The translations under genes and the position numbers were made by a program. Positions 1-8,859 of a DNA stretch of 26,545 bases are shown one piece after another. The notes beneath the pieces are model-generated. The model made no database searches. It had not been told where the DNA came from and saw only the letters and a list, made by a program, of their open reading frames with translations. How positions within the stretch are numbered: the first letter of the stretch is position 1; every line of letters starts with the position of its first letter. Source of the stretch: an uncultured Chloroflexota bacterium (GTDB lineage Bacteria > Chloroflexota > UBA4733); assembly GCA_937967325.1 (NCBI GenBank), contig CALBSQ010000199.1, positions 1-26,545 on the forward strand. Direction: 5' to 3'.

Positions 1-1503
1 TTCAAACACTTGCAGCGGCTCAGCCAGAGCTACTACGACAAGAACGAGGCCGGCGCGGTGATGTCGCGCGTCACCAACGACGTCGGCGTCATCAACGACA
101 TGCTGTCGGTGGGATTGCTCACTGTGGCCGGCAACGTCCTGACCCTCGTCGGCGTCGTCGCGCTCATGCTCTGGATGGACCTCAAGCTGTCGCTGGCCGC
201 CTTTGTCGTGCTGCCCTGCATGGTGATCGCCACCGTGATCTTCACCCAGCGCGCCAAAGTCGTCTATCGCGAGACGCGCCAGAAGATCGGCTCGGTCAAC
301 GCCAGCCTGCAGGAGGGCATCTCCGGCGTTCGCGTGGTGCAATCGTTTTCCCGCGAGCGTAGCAACATGGCGCAGTTCCGCCAGACCAACGACGAGAACC
401 GCCGCGCCAACATCGCCGCCGCGCTGCTGTCCTCCATGTATTCGCCGGTGGCCGACGTGCTGGGCGTGATCGCCACCGGCGTTATCCTCTGGTACGGGGC
501 CTATCGCGTGATCCACGGCGAGATAACGGTCGGCACGGTGGTGGCCTTTGCCGCCTACGTGCAGCGCTTCTTCCAGCCGATCCGCGACCTGGCCCAGGTG
601 TATAACACCTTCCAGGCGGCGATGGCCGGCGGTGAGCGCATCTTCGAGCTGCTGGATACGCCGGTGGACATTCGGGAGCGCCTCGGCTCGATTCCTTTGC
701 CGACCCTGCGTGGCCAGGTGCAGTTCGAGCGCGTGGACTTCTCCTACATGCCCGATGTGCCGGTGCTGCGCGATGTCTCCCTGGAGGCGAGGCCCGGCGA
801 CGCCATCGCCCTGGTCGGCCCGACCGGTGCCGGCAAGAGCACCATCGCCAGCCTGATCGGCCGCAACTACGACGTCACCGGCGGGCGCGTGCTGGTCGAC
901 GGCTTCGACGTGCGCGACGTGGAGCTGGTGACCCTGCGTCGCCAGATCGGCATCGTGTTGCAGGAGACCTTCCTCTTCTCCGGCACGGTCCGCGAAAACA
1001 TCCGCTACGGCCGGCTGGACGCAACCGACGCCGAGATCGAGGAAGCCGCGAAGGTGGTCAACGCCCACCGCTTCATCGAGCGGCTGCCGCTTGGCTACGA
1101 CACGCCCATCACGGAACGGGGCCAGAACCTCTCGCTGGGCCAACGGCAGCTCATCTCCTTCGCCCGCGCCTTGCTGGCCGATCCGCGCATCCTGATCCTG
1201 GACGAGGCGACCTCCAGCGTGGATGCCTACACCGAGGTCCTCATCCAGGAGGGCCTGACCCGCCTCCTGCAAGGCCGAACTAGCTTCGTGATCGCCCACC
1301 GCCTCTCCACTGTCCGTAACGCCAACCAGGTGCTCGTCGTCGACCACGGCGAGATCGTGGAGCGCGGCACGCACCAGGAGCTGCTCGCCCAGGAAGGCGT
1401 CTACTACAACCTCTACACCACCCAGCTTCGCCGCCGCGAAGACCGCCAGCAGGAGGCGCTGCGTGAGGTGGGCCCGGCAGCAAGCGGATCGGCGCTGGGC
1501 TAG
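1..1503 (+). CDS. ABC exporter, fused permease-ATPase (5' partial)
   Basis: This is the 3' part of a half-size ABC exporter (MsbA/LmrA type), in which a membrane domain is fused to a nucleotide-binding domain that drives export by ATP hydrolysis. The frame is open from base 1 (F-K-H-L...), so the start lies upstream of the window and the TTG at 10 is not a real start. Numbering from that TTG, residues 1-210 are the later transmembrane helices and coupling loops. The ATPase domain has Walker A GPTGAGKST (270-278), a Q-loop (QETFLF), the signature LSLGQRQ, Walker B ILILDEATSSVD with catalytic Glu present, and the H-loop AHRLST. The C-terminal tail is charged. The nucleotide site looks competent. 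The substrate cannot be read from the sequence. A partner half-transporter, if there is one, would lie upstream. Confidence 0.95.
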   Translation, partial: FKHLQRLSQSYYDKNEAGAVMSRVTNDVGVINDMLSVGLLTVAGNVLTLVGVVALMLWMDLKLSLAAFVVLPCMVIATVIFTQRAKVVYRETRQKIGSVNASLQEGISGVRVVQSFSRERSNMAQFRQTNDENRRANIAAALLSSMYSPVADVLGVIATGVILWYGAYRVIHGEITVGTVVAFAAYVQRFFQPIRDLAQVYNTFQAAMAGGERIFELLDTPVDIRERLGSIPLPTLRGQVQFERVDFSYMPDVPVLRDVSLEARPGDAIALVGPTGAGKSTIASLIGRNYDVTGGRVLVDGFDVRDVELVTLRRQIGIVLQETFLFSGTVRENIRYGRLDATDAEIEEAAKVVNAHRFIERLPLGYDTPITERGQNLSLGQRQLISFARALLADPRILILDEATSSVDAYTEVLIQEGLTRLLQGRTSFVIAHRLSTVRNANQVLVVDHGEIVERGTHQELLAQEGVYYNLYTTQLRRREDRQQEALREVGPAASGSALG

Positions 1504-1527
1504 GGCTAACCTCCAAACCGGAGAGAC

Positions 1528-2292
1528 CTACAAATCGCGTTCCCGGCGGAGGCGCTCCAGCTCCTCGCGCAGGCGCTGCGCCTCGGCCTCCGCCCGGCGC
1601 CGTGCCTCCGCCTCGCGCTCCCGCGCCTCCGCCTCGCGCTCCCGCGCTGCTTCCGCGGAACGCAGAGCCGCCAGCGCTCGTCGGAGACGCAGCATGGCCC
1701 CTTGCCCTCGCGTCAACGGTCTTCCCGTGCGCCCATCCAATGGCTCGACCTGGCCTGCCAGCACCGCAAAGCGCACCGGCAGCACCCGGCTGCGCAGGCT
1801 GCCATCCGGCTCCAGCGCTAGCGGCACCGGCGACAACTCCCCACGCAGCGCCCAGCCCTGCAATCGCGGCTGACCCCAGCGCATCTCCGGGTTGAACACC
1901 AAATACTCTCGAACCCCGAGCAGTCGGTAGCGCCGGAGCTTCTCCCCCACATCGCCCTTGTGCGAGCTCTCCGACAGCCACTCGGCGAGCATGTCGGGCG
2001 GTTTGCCTTCGACGGTCGGGTCATACTCCTTGCGCAGGGCGTCGGGGACGTCCAGCGCCACCAGCAGGTCGGGCAACAGCTTGTCATCACGGTTGGCGGG
2101 GTCCATCAGCAGCCAGCGATCACGGGTGACATAACAGCGGGGGCCGGCGAAGCGGCCGCGCAGGGCGGCGACGCACCCGTCCTGCTCGAGGTAGTGCAGG
2201 TCGCTCGCCAGGGGCTCGTCCTTCTCTTCCCACGGTTGTAAGTGCAAGGGATCGGGTACATCAAGCGCCACCCCGTCGCGCACGAGCAGCAT
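1528..2292 (-). CDS. Uma2-family (DUF820) PD-(D/E)XK nuclease-like protein with coiled-coil tail
   Basis: A 254-residue protein. Residues 1-140 fit the Uma2/DUF820 fold, a restriction-endonuclease-like family common in cyanobacteria and Chloroflexota whose biological role is unknown. Visible landmarks are the PD at 74-75, the core block PDMLAEWLSESS (Glu104), Lys118 in GDVGEKLRRY, and LGVREYLVFNP. The usual 'VEVLSPST' reads AEWLSESS here, so activity is uncertain. The tail from about residue 200 is a highly charged coiled coil built from AREREAE-like heptads, encoded partly by a tandem DNA repeat. The ATG at 2292 is supported by AAGGAGG (2298-2304, minus strand) with a 5-nt spacer. A TATACT-like -10 element lies about 45 bp upstream (2337-2342, minus) without a clear -35. 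It converges with the ABC exporter, with 24 bp between stop codons. Confidence 0.85.
   Translation of the reverse strand: MLLVRDGVALDVPDPLHLQPWEEKDEPLASDLHYLEQDGCVAALRGRFAGPRCYVTRDRWLLMDPANRDDKLLPDLLVALDVPDALRKEYDPTVEGKPPDMLAEWLSESSHKGDVGEKLRRYRLLGVREYLVFNPEMRWGQPRLQGWALRGELSPVPLALEPDGSLRSRVLPVRFAVLAGQVEPLDGRTGRPLTRGQGAMLRLRRALAALRSAEAAREREAEAREREAEARRRAEAEAQRLREELERLRRERDL
1604..1645. repeat. Tandem 21-bp repeat inside the Uma2 gene
   Basis: Two perfect adjacent copies of a 21-bp unit (1604-1624 and 1625-1645) lie in the 3' end of the Uma2 gene. Each encodes one seven-residue coiled-coil heptad, and degenerate copies flank them. Such in-frame 21-bp repeats can change the length of the coiled coil by slippage without shifting the frame. 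Confidence 0.85.
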
Positions 2293-2529
2293 CCGCTCCT
2301 CCTTCCGTGCAGGTCCGTACCGGGGCGCCGCCAGCGAGTATAGCAGGCAGTACGGCGCGATCCTTCTGGAACGACAACGGGAGCCGGCGGCGCATCGGCG
2401 GGTGAGGCCGAAGCAGCCAGGGGGATGACGGTTAATCCCGCGCCGGACGCGGGCGCGGTCCGCTCTGCATAGAGGACTGTCTCGAGAGGGATCAACGTTG
2501 TACCGCGAGCATCGATTGAGCGGCGCTTT

Positions 2530-3912
2530 TCAAGCCAATAGATCGTCCAGCGCGTACAACAGCACGTATGGGCTGCGCTGGACCTCCACTTCAGGCGTGA
2601 AGCCGGTCTTGGCAAACAACACCAACTGGCAGTCGTCGGCGACATGGGGGAGCAGCGCGACACGGCGCTGGAGGGTTCGCAACACATCCAGCCCGACCGG
2701 CTCCTTTGTCCATTTCGCTTCCGCTGCTAGTACAACCGCGTCTTGGTCGAGCCCGACAATGTCCAGTTCTTCATCGGCGCGCCACCAGACACTGAGCTCG
2801 CCTACGGAGTGCGACCAAAGATCGGGGTTGTGCCGGATGTATTGCCGGCATAGCTCCTCGAAGCGCGGGCCCATGTACGCGTCCATTTGCGGCGCGATCT
2901 TGGCGCTCCAAACGTAGGACGTTTGACCTTGCTCCAAAGCTGATCGATTGGGCAAGACGAAGCGGAACCAAAAGGCAAGGTAATTGTCGGCAATGGAGTA
3001 GTGTGTCTGGCGGGTGCGCTCAGGATTGGGCACGGTAAACGGTACGCTGCGTTCGATCAGGCCATAATCGACCAAAAAGCCAAGCGCACCGGACAGCGCC
3101 GTGACTGGTCTGCCGACACGCTGCGCGATCTGATTTGGCTCAGTGCAACCGTAGGCGATGGCCTGCAGCATGGCCCGCAGCAGCGCCGGGCCAATACCAC
3201 GGACCTCTTCGGCCAGCAGCGTCTCAGCTTCACGGTAGAGCGTGGCGGTCTTGTCCAAGACGTGCTCCGCGACGGCCATCTCGAGTGTCTCAGCGCGAAA
3301 CGATTGGAGATAGGAAGGGACTCCGCCGACGACTCCCCACGCCAGCGCCCGGTCGATGCGTGACCAGTCCGGGAAGAAAAGGCCGGCATCCAGGTAGGTG
3401 AATGGCTCTATACGGAGGTCGCGTGTTCGACGCCGGTACAGCGGCCCGTCAATAGTAAAGTGTCGCTCCAATGCCTCGGTGAACGACGTACAGAGCACCA
3501 GGTAGGCGCTTGTCCGCGTACGGCGAGCCGTGTCCCAGAGTCGTTGGATGACGCTAGGCAGCGACGGATCGGCATCAACCGCGTAGGAGAACTCATCGAT
3601 GACCACGCCGAGACGACGCTCTTGGGCCAGCCGAAACACGTACGTCAGTGCCGCCTCCCACGTGGCGAAGGGCTGCAAGCGCAGAACGCGGTCGTCGACA
3701 AGCATCAAAACCTGCTCCGTGAATGCCCGGAGGTGATCGGCGAGGAGTTGCCGGTCAGCATAAAAATACACGCTTGGCTTACCGGCTAGGAACTGGACCA
3801 GCAGTTCCGTCTTTCCAACCTGTCGGCGGCCGTACAGAGTGACGAGCTCGGGCTCCTGGCCGTCCCACCAGCGCTGGAGCTGGGCGAGCTCCCGACCGCG
3901 ATTCAGGAACAC
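2530..3912 (-). CDS. AAA ATPase with C-terminal DUF234/nuclease-like domain
   Basis: A 460-residue protein of the 'archaeal ATPase plus DUF234' type. These are P-loop ATPases of unclear function, often found in mobile or defence-like contexts. The N-terminal domain has Walker A GRRQVGKT (28-35) and Walker B LGVVIDEF (101-108), and then the family-typical FTYLDAG and GGVPSYL segments. A winged-helix stretch follows (about 245-300). The C-terminal part (about 345-440) has ELD (382-384) followed by EAK (398-400), the spacing of a PD-(D/E)XK nuclease active site. The start is GTG at 3912, because an in-frame stop lies 15 nt upstream; AGGA sits 10 nt before it. The gene stands alone on its strand and its promoter region is unusually elaborate. 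DNA binding or cleavage is inferred from the motifs only. Confidence 0.85.
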   Translation of the reverse strand: MFLNRGRELAQLQRWWDGQEPELVTLYGRRQVGKTELLVQFLAGKPSVYFYADRQLLADHLRAFTEQVLMLVDDRVLRLQPFATWEAALTYVFRLAQERRLGVVIDEFSYAVDADPSLPSVIQRLWDTARRTRTSAYLVLCTSFTEALERHFTIDGPLYRRRTRDLRIEPFTYLDAGLFFPDWSRIDRALAWGVVGGVPSYLQSFRAETLEMAVAEHVLDKTATLYREAETLLAEEVRGIGPALLRAMLQAIAYGCTEPNQIAQRVGRPVTALSGALGFLVDYGLIERSVPFTVPNPERTRQTHYSIADNYLAFWFRFVLPNRSALEQGQTSYVWSAKIAPQMDAYMGPRFEELCRQYIRHNPDLWSHSVGELSVWWRADEELDIVGLDQDAVVLAAEAKWTKEPVGLDVLRTLQRRVALLPHVADDCQLVLFAKTGFTPEVEVQRSPYVLLYALDDLLA

Positions 3913-3920
3913 TGACCCAT

Positions 3921-3980
3921 CGTCCTATGGATTGACGTATTATACATTCGTGTATTATACATATCCACATAGGACGTCAA
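3921..3980. promoter_or_regulatory. AT-rich palindromic promoter/operator upstream of the AAA ATPase
   Basis: In a GC-rich neighbourhood, this 60-bp block holds two direct copies of GTATTATACAT (3937-3947 and 3952-3962), each almost palindromic. They are framed by a 9-bp inverted repeat CGTCCTATG/CATAGGACG (3921-3929 and 3968-3976). On the minus strand TTGACG (3975-3980) and TATAAT (3954-3959) form a promoter with a 15-bp spacer pointing to the ATPase gene. The plus strand shows the mirror arrangement, TTGACG (3932-3937) and TATTAT (3953-3958), also with a 15-bp spacer, but no plus-strand gene follows. Two dyad sites one and a half helical turns apart, overlapping the promoter, look like a repressor operator. 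Confidence 0.6.
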
Positions 3981-4041
3981 CAGGTCGGCGAGCGCGTTGG
4001 CGTGAGGCGCCGATCGCGGCGAAAACGAGCGGTTGAACTCC

Positions 4042-6120
4042 TCACCGCGCCGCGGCTACGGCGTTCTCCGGCGCGATCCGGGTGCTCAGCCCGGTGGCGG
4101 AACGGATCTGCTGCTCGTCCAGTGACTCGGCGTGCAGGAGCGCCTCGGCCAGCTTGTCCAGCCGCTCGCGCTCGCGCGTCAGGAGATCGAACGCCTTGGC
4201 GTAGCACTCGTCCACGATGCGGCGCGTCGCGGCGTCGATCGCTCGTGCCGTCTCGTCGCTGTAGGGACGGGATTGCCCGAAAGCAATGCCGCCATCGAGG
4301 AAGTTGCCCTCTTCGGTTCCGGACACCTGCACCAGCCCGATCTCCGGGCTCATGCCCCAACGCGTCACCATGGCGCGGGCCAGGTCCGTCACTTGCTTGA
4401 GGTCATTCTCCGCTCCGGTGGTGATGGAGCCGTAGACCACCTGCTCGGCGGCACGACCGCCCAGCGCGCTGGTGATTCGCGCGAGCAGGTAGTCCTCGTT
4501 CAAGTTGTAGCGATCCGCCTCCGGCACCGACAGCGTGACACCCAGCGACTGGCCGCGCGGAACGACCGTGACCCGACGCACGGGATCGCTCTCCGGCTGC
4601 AGCAGACCGAGCAGGGCGTGTCCCGACTCGTGAAAGGCGACACGTCGCCGATCCTCCGGCGAGAGGGTGATGCGGCGCTCCGAGCCGAGGGCGATCTTTT
4701 CCAGCGCCTCCGAGAAGTCCTCGCGGTGTACTGCGTCTCGACCCTTGCGCGCGGCCAGCAGCGCCGCCTCATTGATCAGGTTGCGCAGGTCCGCGCCGAC
4801 CAGGCCGGGCGTCTCACCGGCCACCGCGTTGAGGTCGACGTCCCGCGCCAGCGGCACGCCGCGCGTGTGGACCGCCAGGATGGCGGCGCGGCCGGCACGG
4901 TCGGGCGCCTGCACCACGACGCGGCGATCGAAGCGACCGGGCCGGAGCAGCGCCGGATCCAGTACGTCGGCGCGGTTGGTGGCGGCCAGTACGATGACCG
5001 CCTGCCGGGCGTCGAAGCCGTCCATCTCTACCAGCAACTGGTTGAGCGTCTGCTCGCGCTCGTCATTGCCGCCCAGCGAGTTCCCCGCGTTGCGCCGGCG
5101 TCCGATGGCATCGAGCTCATCCACGAAGATGATCGCCGGTGCCGCTTGCTTGGCCTGGGCGAAGAGGTCGCGCACGCGCGATGCGCCAACACCGACGATC
5201 ATCTCGATGAACTCGGAGCCGCTGATGCTGAAAAAGGGGACGCTGGCCTCGCCGGCGACGGCCCGCGCCAGCAGCGTCTTGCCCGTCCCCGGTGGACCGA
5301 TCAGGAGCACGCCTTTGGGCATCGTTCCGCCGAGTCGCTGATACTTGACCGGCTCCTTGAGGAAATCGACGATCTCGATCAGCTCGTTCTCCACCTCGTC
5401 GATCCCGGCGACGTCCGCGAAGGTGATCGGCATCTTGTCCTCGCTGGGCTGGTAGCGCCGCGCACGACTTCGCCCGAAGCCCAGCACGCCGCCGGGGCCG
5501 CCGGCCGCGCTGGCAGCGCGGCTACTGATCCACAGAAAGCCGCCGATGAGCAGAAGGGTAGGACCGAAGGCGAGCAACAGATTCAGCAACGGCGAGCGGG
5601 GTTGGTCCAGCGGTTTGGAGGTAATCACCACCCCGTTCGTATCCAACAGGGAGGCCAACGTCTGGTTGCTGGCGAAGGTGGGGATCTGGGTCGCGAACTT
5701 CGTGTAGGTCTTGGCGGTCTGGCCGGATGGAGTGGAGGGATCGGGGACTGCCTTCTTATATGTCCCCTGGACTGCCTCGCCCTGGCTGGTGATCTCGGCG
5801 ACGTTGCCCGACTTGACCTGCTCGATGAATGACGTGTACGACACGGTAAGACGATCGTTGGGCGGCGGGAAGAGCAGGGGGATAACGAAGAACAGCAGCA
5901 GCCACAGCACCACGAAGCTGATCCAGGTGCGCGGCGAGCGCATCTGGTCGCCGAGGGAGGGGCGCTTGGGCGTGTCGCCGTCTGAGCCGCGCCCGGTCGC
6001 GGTGGCGCCCCGCTTCTGCTCGGGGCCGGGCGGGCGAGGGCGGGTCCTCTCCGGCGCAACGGGGGTACGAAACCCTGTGGACATCTCCAAGGGCTGGGTG
6101 CTGTCGTCCCGGCCTGCCAT
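4042..6120 (-). CDS. ftsH: ATP-dependent zinc metalloprotease FtsH
   Basis: A membrane-anchored hexameric AAA protease that degrades membrane and short-lived cytosolic proteins. The 692 residues begin with an extended Pro/Arg-rich cytosolic N-terminus (1-65), longer than in most FtsH. TM1 (about 66-84), a small extracytoplasmic domain and TM2 (about 178-198) follow. The AAA domain has Walker A GPPGTGKT (275-282), the pore motif FIEM (304-307), Walker B IIFVDELD (330-337) and the second region of homology with its arginine fingers (about 380-400). The zinc site is HESGH (497-501) with Asp573 as the likely third ligand, so the enzyme looks complete. The ATG at 6120 has AAGGAG (6129-6134, minus) 8 nt upstream. 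The gene is divergent from the kinase operon, with a shared 134-bp upstream region. Confidence 0.97.
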   Translation of the reverse strand: MAGRDDSTQPLEMSTGFRTPVAPERTRPRPPGPEQKRGATATGRGSDGDTPKRPSLGDQMRSPRTWISFVVLWLLLFFVIPLLFPPPNDRLTVSYTSFIEQVKSGNVAEITSQGEAVQGTYKKAVPDPSTPSGQTAKTYTKFATQIPTFASNQTLASLLDTNGVVITSKPLDQPRSPLLNLLLAFGPTLLLIGGFLWISSRAASAAGGPGGVLGFGRSRARRYQPSEDKMPITFADVAGIDEVENELIEIVDFLKEPVKYQRLGGTMPKGVLLIGPPGTGKTLLARAVAGEASVPFFSISGSEFIEMIVGVGASRVRDLFAQAKQAAPAIIFVDELDAIGRRRNAGNSLGGNDEREQTLNQLLVEMDGFDARQAVIVLAATNRADVLDPALLRPGRFDRRVVVQAPDRAGRAAILAVHTRGVPLARDVDLNAVAGETPGLVGADLRNLINEAALLAARKGRDAVHREDFSEALEKIALGSERRITLSPEDRRRVAFHESGHALLGLLQPESDPVRRVTVVPRGQSLGVTLSVPEADRYNLNEDYLLARITSALGGRAAEQVVYGSITTGAENDLKQVTDLARAMVTRWGMSPEIGLVQVSGTEEGNFLDGGIAFGQSRPYSDETARAIDAATRRIVDECYAKAFDLLTRERERLDKLAEALLHAESLDEQQIRSATGLSTRIAPENAVAAAR

Positions 6121-6254
6121 AGTGTACGCTCCTTAGCCAATAATGGTACCCACGGCAACCACCGTGCCACATTAGATTCCGCATAGACCGCGACGATGGC
6201 GCATCGGCGTTGGGAACTGTAGGATAGCGCCTAATGGCGGAGGAGGCACGCGCG

Positions 6255-7709
6255 GTGAGCGATCCTCTGCTCATGGCGGTCGATCTCGGGTCGAGCTTTC
6301 TCAAGACGGCGCTGTTCAACCGCCAAGGGCGTCTGGTTGCCGGCGCCAGGCGAGCCTACACGGAGCGGCGTCCGGCGACCGGGCAGATCGAGCAGGATCC
6401 GGACGAATGGCTGACCCTGGTCGCGGATACGCTGGAGGAATTTCGGGAGGCGGGGATACAGACCGCCCGAGTGGCCGGACTGGGGCTCAGCGCTCGTGGG
6501 GCCAACGCAATCTTCATCGATGATGGCGGGGCAGTGCTCGCCCCTTGTTGGCTGGACCGACGCGCCAGCACGGCGGCGCAGGAGCTGGCGCGCCAAGTCG
6601 GCGCCGACCTGGACTACCAGACGCGACGGCTAGCATCGAATACCTACCATTTTCGCCGGCAGTTCCCCGATGCCTTCCCGCGCCTGGCCCATCCGCTGTT
6701 CGTCAAGGACTTCCTGCTGTACCGTCTCACCGGCGCGATCGCCACCGATCCTTCCTCCGGCCCCCCCAACGGCGTGTGGCCGGCCCGTCTCTGGGACGCG
6801 GTCGGCGTACCAGTCGCTCGGCTTCCGCCGGTGCGCCCGCATACCGACGTCGGAGGGACGCTCACGGCAGGGGCGGCTGAGCAGCTCGGGTTGACCGCTG
6901 GGCTGCCCGTCGGCATCGGCGGTCACGACGGCGCCTGCGCCAACATCGGCGCGGGCGCGATCCTGCCGGGTCAGAGCTGCCTCACCATAGGGACGCAAGG
7001 CGTGGCTCGCACGATCGCTTCGCGCCCGCCGGTTCACGCCCGCGAGCGGCGCATCTCCCCCTATCATTTTCTGCCGGGTCGCTGGTGCTGCAGCGGCGAC
7101 CTGCCACGGCTCGGCGCCGCTCCGACTATGGTGGCGCAGCTGCTGGTGGGCGGTGCAACGCCGGGCGAGGAACCCAACGCGGCGCTCACCGAGGCGGCGA
7201 CGCAGGTGGCGCCCGGAGCCGGCGGCGTCCTCTACCTCCCCTTTCCTTCCGGCCAGATCTGTCCCGAGCTGCGGCCGGACGCGCGCGCCGGGTTCCTGGG
7301 TATGGCGGCTGACACGGCACGGTCGCAACTGTATCGGGCGGCCCTCGAAGGCACGGCCTATGCCTTCCGCTCGGCCATCGAGCGACAGCAGGAGATCGGG
7401 CTGCGCGTGGATGATATTCGCCTCAGTGGCGGCGGCGCGCAGAACCAGCTCTGGGCGCAGATCCTGGCCGACGTGCTCAACGCGCCGCTGACGGTAGTCG
7501 AGCCGGAGGAGGGCGCAAGGGGCGCGGCGATGCTGCTGGCCGTCGCTATCGGTTGGTTCAGGTCGGTCGAGGATGTCGCGGCCGCCTGGCTTCGCCCAGC
7601 GGCACGGTACACTCCGTCGGCCGATGCCGTACCCTACGAGCGGCTCTACCGCCGCTTTCGCTACATGGCCGACGCCGTCTACGCGGCCGAGCGGAGCGCG
7701 CCGGCGTGA
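6255..7709 (+). CDS. FGGY-family carbohydrate kinase (xylulokinase-like)
   Basis: Phosphorylates a sugar or polyol with ATP as the first committed step of a catabolic route. The fold is read from the N-terminal DLGSS...K phosphate loop (Asp10 by the GTG numbering), GGHDG with the catalytic base Asp near 225, and the C-terminal adenosine motif LSGGGAQNQLW (about 390-400). I prefer GTG 6255 because AGGAGG (6241-6246) lies 8 nt before it. ATG 6234 is in frame and would add seven residues, with a weaker AGGA nearby. It is the first gene of a tight operon: its TGA overlaps the GTG of the next gene (GTGA). Overall it is closest to xylulokinases, but FGGY substrates cannot be assigned from sequence, and the neighbours point to an amino-sugar or sugar-acid substrate rather than xylulose. 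Confidence 0.9.
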   Translation: MSDPLLMAVDLGSSFLKTALFNRQGRLVAGARRAYTERRPATGQIEQDPDEWLTLVADTLEEFREAGIQTARVAGLGLSARGANAIFIDDGGAVLAPCWLDRRASTAAQELARQVGADLDYQTRRLASNTYHFRRQFPDAFPRLAHPLFVKDFLLYRLTGAIATDPSSGPPNGVWPARLWDAVGVPVARLPPVRPHTDVGGTLTAGAAEQLGLTAGLPVGIGGHDGACANIGAGAILPGQSCLTIGTQGVARTIASRPPVHARERRISPYHFLPGRWCCSGDLPRLGAAPTMVAQLLVGGATPGEEPNAALTEAATQVAPGAGGVLYLPFPSGQICPELRPDARAGFLGMAADTARSQLYRAALEGTAYAFRSAIERQQEIGLRVDDIRLSGGGAQNQLWAQILADVLNAPLTVVEPEEGARGAAMLLAVAIGWFRSVEDVAAAWLRPAARYTPSADAVPYERLYRRFRYMADAVYAAERSAPA

Positions 7710-8848
7710 GCACCCCAGAGCTGCCCGATGTCTATGCCGGGCTGGGTGTCCGGCGCGTGATCAACGCCAGCGGCAAGATGACGGCATTAGGCGGCAGCGC
7801 CGTGTCCGAGGAAGTGGCATCCGCCATCGCCGCCGCGGCGCGCAGCCACGTCAGCATGGAGAAGCTCACGACGCGGGCTGGAGCGATCATCGCCGGCTAC
7901 GCCGGCGCGGAGGCCGCTTGCCTGACCTCCGGCGCCGCGGCGGGCATCGTCCAGATGACCGCGGCCTGCATCGCCGGCGTCGATCAGGTCAAGGTCGAGC
8001 GGCTGCCCGACGTCGACGGCGACCGCCGCGACGTGCTGCTCCAGACCGGTCATGCCGTCTCCTTCGGCGCGCCGGTGACTCAGATGATCCGCCTGGGGGG
8101 TGGTCGCCCCGTCACGGTCGGCTGGGCGAACGCGGTGAGCAAGGCGCAGTTGGAAGGCTCGATAGACGCTCGAACCGCGGCGTTCTTGTACGTGCAATCA
8201 CATCACGCTGTCCAGGAGGGCATGCTGCCGCTGGCAACCTGCGTTGCGATCTGTCACGCCCGGGGCATACCCGTGCTGGTCGATGCCGCGGCCGAAGATG
8301 AGATTGGCGCCTACATCACCATTGGCGCAGACCTGGTCGCCTACAGCGGCGGCAAGGCGTTTGGTGGTCCAACCTCCGGGTTCGTGGTTGGCAAGAGGGA
8401 GCTGATCCGCGCCTGCCGGGCCCAGGAGCGGGGCGTGGCGCGGCCGATGAAGGTAGGCAAGGAGCAGGTCGTGGGGTTGCTGACGGCCCTGGCAGCCCAT
8501 GCGCGACGCGACCACGGTCGCGAGCTGGCCCGCAACCGGCAGATTGCCGACCATCTGGTTGAATTGCTCACCGGGATTCCCGAGACCACCATAGGAGTGG
8601 CCTGGGACGAAGCCGGACGCGCCATCCCGCGCGCCGTCCTGACCTTTCGGACCGAGCAGCCCGGCACCGCCGCGACTGCGCTGTTGGCGCACCTACGGAA
8701 CGGCGATCCACCGATCTACCTGCGCGGTCACGCCGCCGGGCTCGGCTCCGTGGCTATCGATCCCCGTCCGCTGGACGAAGTCGATGTGCCGATAGTCGTG
8801 GAGCGCATCAAGGCATTCTTTCGGGGGGCAAGGCTTCGGCCTGAGTGA
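7706..8848 (+). CDS. SelA-like PLP-dependent enzyme (DgaE/ammonia-lyase type)
   Basis: A 380-residue fold-type I PLP enzyme of the SelA-related family, which includes D-glucosaminate-6-phosphate ammonia lyase (DgaE), not selenocysteine synthase itself. Landmarks are the N-terminal NASGKMTALGGS block, LTSGAAAGI for cofactor phosphate binding (near 74-81), Asp193 in LVDAAAE for the pyridine nitrogen, and the Schiff-base lysine Lys217 in YSGGKAFGG. The start is GTG 7706, overlapping the kinase stop by 4 bp; the reading frame is open further upstream but inside the kinase gene. It ends in another GTGA overlap. Expected reaction: elimination or deamination of a phosphorylated amino-sugar acid produced by the upstream kinase. 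The family assignment is firm; the substrate is inference. Confidence 0.88.
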   Translation: MSTPELPDVYAGLGVRRVINASGKMTALGGSAVSEEVASAIAAAARSHVSMEKLTTRAGAIIAGYAGAEAACLTSGAAAGIVQMTAACIAGVDQVKVERLPDVDGDRRDVLLQTGHAVSFGAPVTQMIRLGGGRPVTVGWANAVSKAQLEGSIDARTAAFLYVQSHHAVQEGMLPLATCVAICHARGIPVLVDAAAEDEIGAYITIGADLVAYSGGKAFGGPTSGFVVGKRELIRACRAQERGVARPMKVGKEQVVGLLTALAAHARRDHGRELARNRQIADHLVELLTGIPETTIGVAWDEAGRAIPRAVLTFRTEQPGTAATALLAHLRNGDPPIYLRGHAAGLGSVAIDPRPLDEVDVPIVVERIKAFFRGARLRPE

Positions 8849-8859
8849 AGGAGCATCGG

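Noticed and set aside
4132..5832. Long open frame (566 codons) on the plus strand opposite ftsH
   Set aside because: It is the antisense of a fully recognisable FtsH gene; its translation shows no domain and has biased, shadow-like composition.
7706..8848. Selenocysteine synthase (selA)
   Set aside because: The protein resembles the SelA-related ammonia-lyase branch, it is short for SelA, and no selB, selD or tRNA-Sec is nearby.
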